Shown here: piece after piece, positions 8,304 to 18,382 of the stretch
How positions within the stretch are numbered: position 1 is the first letter of the stretch
Layout: each line of letters opens with the position of its first letter
DNA from: Zeimonas sp046347945
Lineage (GTDB): Bacteria > Pseudomonadota > Gammaproteobacteria > Burkholderiales > Burkholderiaceae_E
DNA: 64,000 bases
Reading direction: 5' to 3'
Assembly (NCBI GenBank): GCA_046347945.1
Contig: JAXMFB010000004.1
Coordinates: forward strand, 216,130 to 280,129
Translations under genes and position numbers: made by a program
Notes under the pieces: model-generated
The model's database searches: none
What the model saw: the letters and a program-made list of their open reading frames with translations, nothing else
What the model was told of the DNA's origin: nothing

Positions 8304-8795
8304 TCAGAACGGGATGTCGTCGTCCATGTCGTCGAAGTTGGCCGGCTTGCCGGCGCCGGGCGCTGCCCCGCCGGCGCCGGCGCGTGCCGCGCCGCGTGCC
8401 GGCGCGCCCGACGCGGCGGGCTCGCGCGAGTAGCCGCCGTCGTCGCCTGCGCCGCCGCCGTCACGCGAGCCGAGCAGTTGCATCTCGGTCGCGATGATCT
8501 CGGTGGTGTAGCGGTCCTGGCCGTCCTTGTCCTGCCACTTGCGGGTCTTGAGCCGGCCTTCGACGTAGACCGGGCGGCCCTTCTTCAGGTACTCGCCGGC
8601 GATCTCGGCAAGTCGGTCGTAGAACACGACGCTGTGCCACTCGGTTTCCTCGCGCTTCTCGCCGGAGGCCTTGTCCTTCCAGTTGCGCGTGGTCGCGATC
8701 CGCACGTTGCAGATCGCGCTGCCGCTGGGCGCATAGCGCGTCTCGGGATCGCGGCCGAGATTGCCGATGAGGATCACCTTGTTCACCGAAGCCAT
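8304..8795 (-). CDS. ssb: Single-stranded DNA-binding protein
   Basis: 163 residues. An N-terminal OB fold (about 1-112) begins MASVNKVILIGNLGRDPE and contains TEWHSVVFYDRLAEIAGEY. A Gly/Ala/Pro-rich flexible linker follows, and the C-terminus is the acidic DDDIPF tail that recruits replication and repair partners. It coats single-stranded DNA in replication, recombination and repair. It lies downstream of the MFS gene, which is divergent from uvrA. The ssb-MFS-uvrA grouping is usual for betaproteobacteria. Confidence 0.97.
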   Translation of the reverse strand: MASVNKVILIGNLGRDPETRYAPSGSAICNVRIATTRNWKDKASGEKREETEWHSVVFYDRLAEIAGEYLKKGRPVYVEGRLKTRKWQDKDGQDRYTTEIIATEMQLLGSRDGGGAGDDGGYSREPAASGAPARGAARAGAGGAAPGAGKPANFDDMDDDIPF

Positions 8796-8832
8796 GCTGC
8801 CCTCCCGGGAAATGTCGCAGGAACCGATTGTT

Positions 8833-10023
8833 TCACGCCGCCGCCCCGCCGCGAGCCGCCGCGGGCCAGCGCCTCTGGCGTGCCGCCACCAGCAGCCACA
8901 GCGCCATCAGCACGGCGCAGGCGTCGAACACCGCGGGCTTGCCCCACCCGTGCTGCACCCAGCCGCCGAGCACGCCGCCGAAGAACAGCCCGAGCGACTG
9001 CGTGGTGTTGTAGATGCCCAGCGCGGTGCCCTTCGCGTCGGGCGGCGCCAGCCGCGACACCAGCGAAGGCAGGCTCGCTTCGAGGATATTGAAGCCGACG
9101 AAGAAGCCGAGCAGCAAGAGCGCCAGCGGGACTAGGCCGCTCGGCTGCGACGCCAGCAGCACCTGCACGCCGAGCAGCAGCGCGACCGCGCCGAGAAACA
9201 GGCCGCGCAGGCGGCCGACGCGCTCGCTCCAGATCAGGGGCGGCATCATCAGCGCGAAAGACAGCAGCACCACCGGCAGGTAGAGCTTCCAGTGGTCGCC
9301 GAGCGCAATCCCGGCGCGATCGGCCAGCCAGGTGGGCAGCACGACGAACATCGCCATCTGCGCCGCATGCAGCGTGAAGATGCCGAAGTTCAGCCGCAGC
9401 AGGTCGGGCTCGAGCGCGACGCGGGCGAACGGCGTGCGTGACGCGCCCGACCCGGCCGCGCCCGGCCGCGCCTCGGGCGTCACCAGCGTGACGACCGCGA
9501 TCGCGGCCAGCGCGAGCAGGCCGGTGAGCGCGAAGATGCCGCCCATGCCGACCGACGCATAGAGCAGCGGCGCGCCGACCAGCGACAACGAGAAGGTCAG
9601 TCCGATCGACGCCCCGACCATTGCCATCGCCTTGGTGCGCTGGGTGTCGCGCGTACTGTCGGCGATCAGCGCGGTGATCGCCGCCGAGATCGCGCCGGCG
9701 CCCTGCACCGCGCGGCCCGCGATGACGGTGACGAGGTCGTGCGCGCCGGCCGCGAGGAAGCTGCCCGCGGCGAACAGCAGCAGGCCGAACACGATGACCG
9801 GCTTGCGGCCGAAGCGGTCGGAGGCCATGCCGAGCGGAATCTGCAGCACCGCCTGAGTGAGTCCGTAGATGCCGAGCGCGAGGCCGATCAGCGTCGCATC
9901 GTCGCCGCCGGGCATGCCGCGCGCGTGCACGGCGAACACCGGCAGGATCAGGAACAGGCCCAGCATCCGCAGCGCGAAGATCGTCGCGAGCGAGACGCTC
10001 GAGCGCAATTCGGGCGCAGTCAT
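8833..10023 (-). CDS. MFS transporter, YajR-like
   Basis: 396 residues from ATG 10023. A longer start at 10134 would add 37 Pro/Ala-rich residues and remains possible. About twelve hydrophobic segments are visible. MFS motif A appears as GMASDRFGRKP after the second helix, and the segment GLTQAVLQIPLG is typical of the YajR group. The C-terminal cytoplasmic domain of E. coli YajR is absent. A drug or metabolite efflux role is the family expectation, and the substrate is unknown. It is transcribed toward ssb and divergently from uvrA. Confidence 0.85.
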   Translation of the reverse strand: MTAPELRSSVSLATIFALRMLGLFLILPVFAVHARGMPGGDDATLIGLALGIYGLTQAVLQIPLGMASDRFGRKPVIVFGLLLFAAGSFLAAGAHDLVTVIAGRAVQGAGAISAAITALIADSTRDTQRTKAMAMVGASIGLTFSLSLVGAPLLYASVGMGGIFALTGLLALAAIAVVTLVTPEARPGAAGSGASRTPFARVALEPDLLRLNFGIFTLHAAQMAMFVVLPTWLADRAGIALGDHWKLYLPVVLLSFALMMPPLIWSERVGRLRGLFLGAVALLLGVQVLLASQPSGLVPLALLLLGFFVGFNILEASLPSLVSRLAPPDAKGTALGIYNTTQSLGLFFGGVLGGWVQHGWGKPAVFDACAVLMALWLLVAARQRRWPAAARGGAAA

Positions 10024-10183
10024 GGCATCGCGCCGGGCACCGCTCGCGCGCGGCGGGTTGCGCCCGGGCGGCGGCGCGTGCACGCCGGCGGCCGGATCGG
10101 CGCCGGCCGGAGAGTCGGGGGACGGGGGGTGCATCACGTAGGCATTCGCGACCGGGTATATTAGCCGATTGGCTTTCGACCGC

Positions 10184-13105
10184 ATGGAATCGATCCGCGT
10201 CCGGGGTGCACGCACCCACAACCTGAAGAACGTCAGTCTCGACGTGCCGCGCAACCGGCTGGTGGTGATCACCGGCCTGTCGGGATCCGGGAAATCCTCG
10301 CTCGCGTTCGACACGCTGTACGCCGAAGGCCAGCGGCGCTACGTCGAGTCGCTCTCGACCTACGCGCGGCAGTTCCTGCAGCTGATGGAGAAGCCCGACG
10401 TCGACCTGATCGAGGGCTTGTCACCGGCGATTTCGATCGAGCAGAAGGCCACCAGCCACAACCCGCGCTCGACGGTCGGCACCGTCACCGAGATCCACGA
10501 CTACCTGCGCCTGCTGTTCGCGAGGGTCGGTACGCCGTACTGCCCCGAGCACCCGCAGCACGTCCTCGAGGCCCAGACCGTGTCGCAGATGGTCGACGCG
10601 GTGCTGGCGATGCCGGAGGGCACGCGGCTCATGATCCTCGCGCCGGTGCTCGCCAACCGCAAGGGCGAGCACCTCGAGCTCTTTGCCGACCTTCAGGCGC
10701 AGGGATTCGTGCGGGTCCGGGTGCGCGGCGAGGGCACCGAGCCGCGCATCTTCGAGCTGGGAGCAGGCGAGGCGCCGAAGCTCGGCCGCAACCACAAGCA
10801 TTCGATCGACGTCGTCGTCGACCGCGTGAAGGTCGCCCCGTCGATCCGCCAGCGGCTGGCCGAATCGTTCGAGACGGCGCTGCGGGTCGCCGACGGGCGC
10901 GCGATCGCCGTCGACATCGACGGCGGCGCCGAGCAACTGTTTTCGAGCCGCTTCGCGTGCCCGGTGTGCAACCACTCGTTGCCCGAGCTCGAACCCCGCC
11001 TGTTCTCGTTCAACAACCCGATCGGCGCGTGCCCCGAGTGCGACGGGCTCGGCGTGGTGCAGTTCTTCGACCCCAGGCGCGTCGTGCCGTTTCCGAACCT
11101 GAGCCTCGCGTCGGGGGCGATCAAGGGGTGGGACCGGCGCAACCAGTTCTACTTCCAGCTGCTGCAGAACCTCGCCGCGTTCTACGGCTTCGACATCGAC
11201 GCGCCGTTCGACGCGCTGCCCGAGCGCGTGCGCCACGTGGTGCTGCACGGCTCCGGCAGCGAGAAGATCCCGTTCACCTACGTGGCCGACGGCGGCAGGC
11301 CGACCGTGCGCGAGCACGCGTTCGAGGGCGTGATCCCGAACCTGCAGCGCCGGCACAAGGAGACCGACTCGGCGCACGTCCGCGAGGAGTTGTCCAAGTA
11401 CCTGAACTCGCGCGTCTGCCCCACCTGCGAGGGCACGCGGCTGCGCATCGACGCGCGCTTCGTCCGCGTCGGACCGCGCGGCGCCGATCGCCCGATCTAC
11501 GAGCTCTCGGCGCTGACGTTGCGCCAGGCGTTCGACTGGTTCCAGTCGCTCGCGCTGCCCGGCGCGAAGCAGGTGATCGGCGAGCGGATCGTGCGCGAGA
11601 TCGTCGACCGGCTCCGCTTCCTGAACAACGTCGGCCTCGACTACCTGTCGCTCGACCGCGCCGCCGAGACGCTCTCGGGCGGCGAATCGCAGCGGATCCG
11701 GCTCGCGTCGCAGATCGGCTCGGGGCTCACCGGCGTGATGTACGTGCTCGACGAGCCGTCGATCGGCCTGCACCAGCGCGACAACGACCGGCTGATCTCG
11801 ACGCTCAAGCACCTGCGCGACCTCGGCAATTCGGTGCTGGTGGTCGAGCACGACGAGGACGCGATCCGTGCCGCCGACCACGTGATCGACATGGGGCCGG
11901 GCGCCGGCGAGCACGGCGGCCACGTCGTCGCCGAGGGGCCTCCGGAAGCGATCGAGGCCAGCAAGGCCTCGCTCACCGGCCGCTACCTGGCGGGCGCGCT
12001 GCGCATCGAACCGCCCGCGTCGCGAAAGGCGCCGGGCGAGCAGCGCCTGCTGGTGCGCGGCGCGAGCGGCAACAACCTGCGCCACCTGTCGGTCGAGATC
12101 CCGCTCGGGCTGCTGGTCTGCGTGACCGGGGTGTCGGGCTCGGGCAAGTCGACGCTGGTCAACGACACCCTGTACGCGGCAGCCGCGCGGGCGATCAACC
12201 GCTCGTCGGCCGAGGCCGCGCCGTGCGAGGCGATCGACGGCCTCGAGGACGTCGACAAGGTGATCAACGTCGACCAGAGCCCGATCGGGCGCACGCCGCG
12301 ATCGAACCCCGCCACCTATACCGGCCTGTTCACCCCGATCCGCGAACTGTTCGCCGAGACGCCCACCGCACGCGAGAGGGGCTACGGCCCGGGGCGCTTC
12401 TCGTTCAACGTCAAGGGCGGGCGCTGCGAGGCCTGCGAGGGCGACGGCGTGATCCGCGTCGAGATGCATTTCCTTCCCGACGTCTACGTGCCCTGCGACG
12501 TGTGCGGGGGCCGGCGCTACAACCGCGAGACGCTCGAGGTGCAGTACAAGGGGCACAACATCGCCGAGGTGCTCGACATGACGATCGAGCAGGCGTCGGA
12601 GCTGCTGTCGGCGGTGCCGGCAATCCGGCGCAAGTTGCAGACGCTGCTCGACGTGGGCCTGGGCTACGTACGGCTGGGCCAGAGCGCGACGACCCTGTCG
12701 GGCGGCGAGGCGCAGCGGGTCAAGCTCGCCGAGGAGCTGTCCAAGCGCGACACCGGGCGCACGCTGTACATCCTCGACGAACCGACCACCGGGCTGCACT
12801 TCCACGACATCGCGCTGTTGCTCAAGGTGATCCACGCGCTGCGCGACCACGGCAATACGGTCATCGTGATCGAGCACAACCTCGACGTGATCAAGACCGC
12901 CGACTGGGTGATCGACCTCGGGCCCGAAGGCGGCGACGGCGGGGGCACCATGGTGGCCGCCGGCACGCCCGAGGCGATCGCCGGCTGCGAGGCCAGCCAC
13001 ACCGGCCGCTACCTGGCGCGGGTGCTGCGCGAGCCCGGTGCGGCGCAGGCCGCCGCCGTCGCATCGCCGCCGCGCAAGCGCGCCAGTCCGGCTCGCGCCG
13101 CCTGA
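10184..13105 (+). CDS. uvrA: Excinuclease ABC subunit A
   Basis: 973 residues from ATG 10184 (MESIRVRGARTHN, matching the family N-terminus). A TTG 15 bases upstream is unlikely. Two ABC ATPase modules are present: Walker A GLSGSGKS (31-38) and GVSGSGKST, with two LSGGE signatures (LSGGESQRIRLA, LSGGEAQRVKLA). Zinc-finger cysteine pairs occur as CPVC...CPEC and CEAC...CDVC. The protein scans DNA for lesions and loads UvrB in nucleotide excision repair. The C-terminus carries a short basic tail. The upstream TATATT (10157-10162) could be its -10 box, but I see no convincing LexA site. Confidence 0.98.
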   Translation: MESIRVRGARTHNLKNVSLDVPRNRLVVITGLSGSGKSSLAFDTLYAEGQRRYVESLSTYARQFLQLMEKPDVDLIEGLSPAISIEQKATSHNPRSTVGTVTEIHDYLRLLFARVGTPYCPEHPQHVLEAQTVSQMVDAVLAMPEGTRLMILAPVLANRKGEHLELFADLQAQGFVRVRVRGEGTEPRIFELGAGEAPKLGRNHKHSIDVVVDRVKVAPSIRQRLAESFETALRVADGRAIAVDIDGGAEQLFSSRFACPVCNHSLPELEPRLFSFNNPIGACPECDGLGVVQFFDPRRVVPFPNLSLASGAIKGWDRRNQFYFQLLQNLAAFYGFDIDAPFDALPERVRHVVLHGSGSEKIPFTYVADGGRPTVREHAFEGVIPNLQRRHKETDSAHVREELSKYLNSRVCPTCEGTRLRIDARFVRVGPRGADRPIYELSALTLRQAFDWFQSLALPGAKQVIGERIVREIVDRLRFLNNVGLDYLSLDRAAETLSGGESQRIRLASQIGSGLTGVMYVLDEPSIGLHQRDNDRLISTLKHLRDLGNSVLVVEHDEDAIRAADHVIDMGPGAGEHGGHVVAEGPPEAIEASKASLTGRYLAGALRIEPPASRKAPGEQRLLVRGASGNNLRHLSVEIPLGLLVCVTGVSGSGKSTLVNDTLYAAAARAINRSSAEAAPCEAIDGLEDVDKVINVDQSPIGRTPRSNPATYTGLFTPIRELFAETPTARERGYGPGRFSFNVKGGRCEACEGDGVIRVEMHFLPDVYVPCDVCGGRRYNRETLEVQYKGHNIAEVLDMTIEQASELLSAVPAIRRKLQTLLDVGLGYVRLGQSATTLSGGEAQRVKLAEELSKRDTGRTLYILDEPTTGLHFHDIALLLKVIHALRDHGNTVIVIEHNLDVIKTADWVIDLGPEGGDGGGTMVAAGTPEAIAGCEASHTGRYLARVLREPGAAQAAAVASPPRKRASPARAA

Positions 13106-13108
13106 GCC

Positions 13109-13840
13109 TCAACCGGTCGGATCGGGCCGGTAGCGCGCGAAGCGCGCGTGCACGCTCGCCATCGCCACGGCGTCGAGCCGGGCAGGTTCGCCGACCTGCA
13201 GCGCCTGCCAGTAGATTCGCGCGAGCGACTCGACCTCGACCGCGAGCTCGAGCGCCGCCTCGAGCGTGCCCGACAGCGCGACCAGACCGTGCTGCGCCAG
13301 CAGGCACGCGCGGCGCCCCTCGAGCGCCGCGCGCGCCGCCGCGGACAGCGCCGCGGTGCCGAACATCGCGTACGGCGCGCAACGGATGTCGTCGCCGCCG
13401 GCCACCGCGATCATGTAGTGAAAGGCGGGTATGCCCTCGGAGTGGATCCTCGGCAGGCAGGCGAGCGTGGTCGCGAACGGCGCGTGCGCGTGGACGATCG
13501 CCCCGGCGTCGCCGCGGCTGGCGTAGAGATCGCGGTGCAGCCGCCACTCCGAAGACGGCTGCCGCGTGCCGTCGCAGCGCAGGGGCTGCTCGGCGTCGGC
13601 GTCTTCGCCGGCCGGCGCGTCCACCGGCAGCCACACCAGGTCGTCGACCGTCATCGCCTCGTAGGCAAGCGCGCTCGGCGTGACCAGCAGGCCGTCGGCG
13701 CCGCCGCGGTGCCAGCGCATCGACACGTTGCCCGCGCGCCCGCTGTTGATGCCCAGCGGGTTCATGCGCCTCGCGGCGTCGACGATCGCCGCGCGCGCGG
13801 CGTCCTCGGACGCATACGGCTCGCGCGTCGGCTCGCTCAT
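13109..13840 (-). CDS. Class II aldolase, probable 5-methylthioribulose-1-phosphate aldolase
   Basis: 243 residues from ATG 13840, overlapping the mtnA stop in an ATGA. Class II aldolase/adducin features: SSEWRLH with catalytic Glu98, and zinc ligands H117 and H119 (HAHAP) and H184 (AQHGLVA). Translational coupling to mtnA suggests it acts on 5-methylthioribulose-1-phosphate. In Rhodospirillum and some E. coli, an mtnA-linked aldolase (Ald2) of this family splits that compound to DHAP and methylthioacetaldehyde (DHAP shunt). The alternative is the related dehydratase MtnB of the full methionine salvage pathway. The aldolase-like sequence and absence of other mtn genes favour Ald2, but this is inference. 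Confidence 0.75.
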   Translation of the reverse strand: MSEPTREPYASEDAARAAIVDAARRMNPLGINSGRAGNVSMRWHRGGADGLLVTPSALAYEAMTVDDLVWLPVDAPAGEDADAEQPLRCDGTRQPSSEWRLHRDLYASRGDAGAIVHAHAPFATTLACLPRIHSEGIPAFHYMIAVAGGDDIRCAPYAMFGTAALSAAARAALEGRRACLLAQHGLVALSGTLEAALELAVEVESLARIYWQALQVGEPARLDAVAMASVHARFARYRPDPTG

Positions 13841-14943
13841 GCCGCGCTCGCAGCCAGCACCGCGCGCAGTCCCGCGGCAGAGGCGTCGCAAATGCCGCGC
13901 TCGGTCACCAGCGCGGTCACCAGCCGCGCCGGCGTGATGTCGAAGGCGGGGTTCGCGACGGCACTGCCCTCGGGCACGATGCGCACGCTCGCGCGCGAAC
14001 CGTCGTCGAGCATGCCCGCCAGGTGCGTCACCTCGCGCGCCGCGCGTTCCTCGATCGGAATCGACGCGCCGTCGGGCGTCTCGGGGTCGATCGTCGACAC
14101 CGGGCAGGCGACGTAGAACGGCACGCCGTTGTCGCGCGCCGCCAGCGCCTTCAGGTAGGTGCCGACCTTGTTGGCGACGTCGCCGTTGGCCGCGACGCGG
14201 TCGCAGCCGACGATCACCGCGTCGACGCGTCCCTGCATCATCAGCAGCCCCCCGGCATTGTCGGCGATCACCGTGTGCGCAACGCCGCGCTCGGCGAGCT
14301 CCCAGGCGGTGAGCGCGGCGCCCTGGTTGCGCGGGCGGGTCTCGTCGACCCAGACGTGCACCGGCACGCCCTCGGCGTGAAGCCGGTAGATCGGCGCCAG
14401 CGCGGTGCCGTGGTCGACGGTGGCGATGCGGCCGGCGTTGCAGTGCGTGAGCAGGTTCAGCACGCCCCCGCCAGCCGCCTGGGCCCCGACGATGCCCCGC
14501 GGCCCCGGGCGGCGACTGGCCAGCGCACGCAGCAAGCCGGCCCCGTGCTCGCCGATGCGGGCGTTGCAGGCGACGTCGTCGTCGCAGATCCGGCCGGCTT
14601 CGTCCCAGGCCAGCGACGCGCGTCGCACCGGCGGCGCCGCCGCGACGCGCCCGCGCACGCGGCCGAGCGCCCAGCGCAGGTTGACCGCGGTAGGGCGCGC
14701 GTCGGCGAGGCGCTCGCAAGCGCGGGCGAGCGACGCGTCCGAAGGATCGGCGCGCAGCGCGAGCGCCAGGCCGTAGGCGCCGACCGCGCCGATCAGGGGC
14801 GCGCCGCGCACCCGCATCTCGCGGATCGCGCGATCGCAATCGTCGAGCGTGCGCAGCGCGAGCTCGCGTCGCTCGAACGGAAGCACGGTCTGGTCGACCG
14901 TGCGCAGGACGCCTTCTTCGTCAGTCCAGAGGGTTCTTGACAT
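13837..14943 (-). CDS. mtnA: S-methyl-5-thioribose-1-phosphate isomerase
   Basis: 368 residues of the MtnA/eIF2B-like family. Substrate-binding RGAP lies at 46-49, the catalytic Cys168 sits in LTHCNAG, and the catalytic Asp248 in GCDRVAANGD is followed by NKVGTYLKA. The enzyme converts the aldose 5-methylthioribose-1-phosphate to the ketose during salvage of methylthioadenosine. It is the first gene of a two-gene unit with the downstream class II aldolase. The next gene upstream is divergent, leaving about 135 bp for both promoters. Confidence 0.94.
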   Translation of the reverse strand: MSRTLWTDEEGVLRTVDQTVLPFERRELALRTLDDCDRAIREMRVRGAPLIGAVGAYGLALALRADPSDASLARACERLADARPTAVNLRWALGRVRGRVAAAPPVRRASLAWDEAGRICDDDVACNARIGEHGAGLLRALASRRPGPRGIVGAQAAGGGVLNLLTHCNAGRIATVDHGTALAPIYRLHAEGVPVHVWVDETRPRNQGAALTAWELAERGVAHTVIADNAGGLLMMQGRVDAVIVGCDRVAANGDVANKVGTYLKALAARDNGVPFYVACPVSTIDPETPDGASIPIEERAAREVTHLAGMLDDGSRASVRIVPEGSAVANPAFDITPARLVTALVTERGICDASAAGLRAVLAASAA

Positions 14944-15078
14944 CGTTCAAGACGGTTCGTGGCCGCGGGAGTAGCATTCCCGGCAGTTCGATGCGCCGGC
15001 GCGGTGCGTGCCCGTGCGCGCGCTCCCATGGTGCAAGTCTAGCGCCTGTCCACTCCCGCGAACGACGAACGCGCTTCC

Positions 15079-15846
15079 ATGCTCGGCCTGTCTCTGACGT
15101 CGGTGTTCCTGCTCGGCCTGTTCGGCGGCGTGCATTGCGCAGGCATGTGCGGCGGCATCGTCGCGCTGCTCGGCTCGCGCCACCGGGTGATCCCGATCCG
15201 CGCGCAGGGCGCCGGCGGCGCGCTGGCGGCGGTGCAATCGAGCCTGCCGCTGCAGTTGGCCTACAACGCCGGCCGCATCGCCAGCTATACGGTCGCCGGC
15301 GCGCTGGCCGGCGGCGTCGGCTCGGCCGCGTGGCTCGCGGCCAGGGTGCTTCCCGTTCAGCAGGCGGCGTTCATCGCGGCCAATCTGGTGATGATCGCGC
15401 TGGGCCTCGCGCTCACCGGCCTGGCGGGCGGCGGCTTGCGCCGGCTCGGCGTGCTCGAGCGCGCCGGGGCGGCCTTGTGGCGGCGCGTCGGCCCGCACGC
15501 GACGCGTCTGCTCGGCGCGCCCAGCATCCCCGGCGCGTTGGCCGCCGGGGCGGCCTGGGGCTGGGTGCCCTGCGGGATGGTGTACGGCGTGCTGGTCGCG
15601 GCGCTGGTGTCGGGCAGCGCCGCCGACGGCGCGCTGATGCTGCTCGCGTTCGGACTGGGCACCCTGCCCAACCTGATCGCGCTCGGGTTCGCCGCGCAGC
15701 GCGGCGCGCAACTGCTGGCCAGCCCTGGCGCGCGCATCGTCGCGGGCCTCGCGATCGTGGCCTTCGGCCTCGCGGGCCTGGCCCGCATCGACCCGCTGGA
15801 GCACCTGCACGCGGCGGTCGACGCCTGCGTGAGCTGGTTCCAATGA
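15079..15846 (+). CDS. TauE/SafE-like (UreH-type) membrane protein next to ccoI
   Basis: 255 residues with about six hydrophobic helices. Near the N-terminus is the motif HCAGMCGG (19-26), typical of the cytochrome-biogenesis-like branch of the sulfite exporter TauE/SafE superfamily. A second conserved segment, WGWVPCGMVYG, lies in the second half. Paired Cys/Met/His motifs suggest metal, perhaps copper, or thiol transport. The gene overlaps the start of ccoI by 4 bp, a recurrent neighbourhood in Burkholderiales, so a role in cbb3 oxidase maturation is plausible. The transported species is unknown. Confidence 0.72.
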   Translation: MLGLSLTSVFLLGLFGGVHCAGMCGGIVALLGSRHRVIPIRAQGAGGALAAVQSSLPLQLAYNAGRIASYTVAGALAGGVGSAAWLAARVLPVQQAAFIAANLVMIALGLALTGLAGGGLRRLGVLERAGAALWRRVGPHATRLLGAPSIPGALAAGAAWGWVPCGMVYGVLVAALVSGSAADGALMLLAFGLGTLPNLIALGFAAQRGAQLLASPGARIVAGLAIVAFGLAGLARIDPLEHLHAAVDACVSWFQ

Positions 15847-18382
15847 CGGGCACCGTCGCCTGCTTCCATTGCGGCGAGCCGGTCGAGCAGGCCGGCCGCT
15901 GGACGGCGACGGTCGAGGGGATCGAGCGCGAGATGTGCTGCGCCGGATGCCAGGCGGTCGCCAACGCGATCGTCGCCGCCGGCCTCGACGACTACTACCG
16001 CGCCCGCAGCGCTCCGGCGCCCGGCGCCGCCGTCGTGCCGCCGGCGCTCAGGGCGCTCGAGGTCTACGACGACGCCGACGTGCAGGCGCGCTTCGTGCGC
16101 AACCGCGACGCCGACTGCGAAGCGACGCTGATGATCGACGGGCTGCGCTGCGGCGCCTGCGTCTGGCTGCTCGAGCAGGGGCTGCGCAGGCGGCCGGGCG
16201 TCGAGGCGGCGTCGGTGAACCTGGCCACCGGCCGCGCAACGGTGCGCTGGAACCCGGCGGCCACGCGGCTGTCCTCGCTGCTCGATGCCATCGGGCACCT
16301 CGGCTATCGCGCGCTGCCCTTCGATCCGCGCGAACGCGAGGCGCAGATCCAGCGCACCAGCAAGGCGATGTTTCGGCGCCTGTTCATCGCCGGCCTCGGG
16401 ATGATGCAGGTGATGATGTACGCGGTGCCGGTCTACGTCGCCGACCCCGGCGACATCGAATGGCAGCACGAGAACCTGCTGCGCTGGGCGAGCCTGCTGC
16501 TCACGCTGCCCGTGGTGCTGTACTCGGCCACCCCGTTCTTCGCCGGTGCCTGGCGCGACCTGCGCGCACGCAGCGTCGGCATGGACGTGCCCGTCGTCAT
16601 CGGCCTGCTCGCCGCGTTCGTCGCCAGCGTGCACGCCACTGTCGCCGGCCACGGCGAGGTCTACTTCGACTCGGTGACGATGTTCGTCTTCCTGCTGCTG
16701 TCGGCGCGCTACGTCGAATGGGTCGCGCGCCGGCGGGCCGGACGCGCGATCGACGCGGTGGCCGCCGCGGTGCCCGACATGGTCGACCGGGTCGACCGCG
16801 ACACCGGCGCCATCGCGCGCGTGCCGGCGACGCGACTCGCGCCGGGCGACCTGTTCCGGGTTCCAGTCGGCGAGCGAATCGCCGTGGACGCTGCGGTCGT
16901 CGAGGGCCGCACGGCGATCGACCAGTCGCTGCTCACCGGCGAATCGCTGCCGGTCGCGCGCGGCGTCGGCGACGAGGTTCCCGGCGGCGCGATCAACGCC
17001 GGCACTCCGGTGCTGATGCGGGTGCTGCGCACCAGCGCCGAGAGCGCGATCTCGACGATCGAGCGCCTGGTCGATCGTGCCGCCGCCGACAAGCCGCGGC
17101 TGGCCGGGCTGACCGAGCGGATCGCCCGATGGTTCGTCGCCGCGCTGCTGCTGCTGGCGGCCTGCGTAGGGTTCGCCTGGATGCAGATCGACCCGTCGCG
17201 CGCGGCGCAGATCGCGATCGCGGTGCTGGTCGTGTCCTGCCCGTGCGCGCTGTCGATGGCCACGCCGGCGGCGCTGGCCGCCGCCACCGGGGCGGCGATG
17301 CGCCGCGGCATGCTGATCGCGCGCGGCGACGCGCTCGAGCAGGTCGCCGCATGCACCGACGTCGTGTTCGACAAGACCGGCACGCTGACGCGCGGGCGCC
17401 CGGAACTGGTGCACGTGGCGCTGCTCGGCGATGCGCCCGGCGCGACGAGCGCCCAGGTGCTGTCGATCGCGACGGCGCTCGAATCCGGCCAGGCGCATCC
17501 GCTGGCCGAGGCGATCCGGCGTGCCGGCGGTGACGCCGCGCAGGCGCAGCAAACGCCGGGCGAGCGCGAGACCGTCCCGGGCATGGGCGTCGAGGGCGAG
17601 GTCGACGCTCGCCGCTATCGGCTGGGCTCGGCCGCCTTCGTCGCGACCTGGCATCCCGCGCTCGCGCAGCCCGCCGCGTCCTCGCGCGCGGCGATGCGCA
17701 GCCGGTGGGGGACACCCTGGCCTGGCTGGTCGACGCCGACGCGGCGATCGCGCGGCTGCACTTCCGCGACCGGCTGCGCGACGAGGCGCACGAGGTCTGC
17801 GACGCGCTGTCGGCAGCCGGCCTGCGGCTGCACCTGCTCTCGGGCGACCGCGGCGCCGCGGTCGCGCGCGTGGCCGAAGCACTCGGCATCGAAGCCGCTG
17901 TCGCCGACGCCAGCCCGCAGCGCAAGCTCGAGTACGTCCGCTCGCTGCAGGGCGAGGGCCGTCGCGTGCTGATGGTCGGCGACGGCATCAACGACGCGCC
18001 GGTGCTCGCCGCCGCCGACGTCTCGGTCGCGGTCGGCCACGCGACGTCGCTGGCGCGTACCGCCGCCGCGGTGGTGCTGCTCGGCCCGTCGCTGACCGAC
18101 CTGCCGGCACTGCGCGCGCTGGCGCTGCGCACGCGCTCGATCGTCCGCGCGAACCTCGGCTGGGCACTGGCCTACAACGTCGTCGCGATCCCCGCTGCCG
18201 CGCTCGGCTGGGTGCCGCCCTGGCTCGCAGCGATTGGCATGTCGACGAGCTCGCTGCTGGTCGTGGTGAACGCGCTGCGCCTGATCCCGGCCACCGCGAA
18301 GGGCGTCGCGACGGCGCGCGGGAATGCCGCCGCACCGCAGCGTGGCGCCCGCGCCGGAACGACCGCGCACGGGAGCCCCTGA
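15843..18382 (+). pseudogene. ccoI: CcoI/FixI copper-exporting P1B-type ATPase, interrupted by a frameshift
   Basis: The first frame gives an N-terminal Cys-rich segment (C7, C10, C32, C33, C36), a heavy-metal domain with CGAC (103-106), transmembrane helices, the CPC copper motif (466-468) and the DKTGTLT phosphorylation site (D510). This frame derails near 17700 and stops at 17972. The rest of the protein, including GDGIND and the last helices, continues in another frame from about 17700 to the stop at 18382. Adding one G between 17699 and 17700 would restore a single reading frame. All catalytic parts are present, so a recent deletion or a sequencing error is more likely than old decay. 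CcoI supplies copper to CcoN. Confidence 0.85.

Noticed and set aside
10150..10170. Possible LexA box in front of uvrA
   Set aside because: The imperfect palindrome around TATATT lacks the CTG...CAG ends needed for an SOS box.
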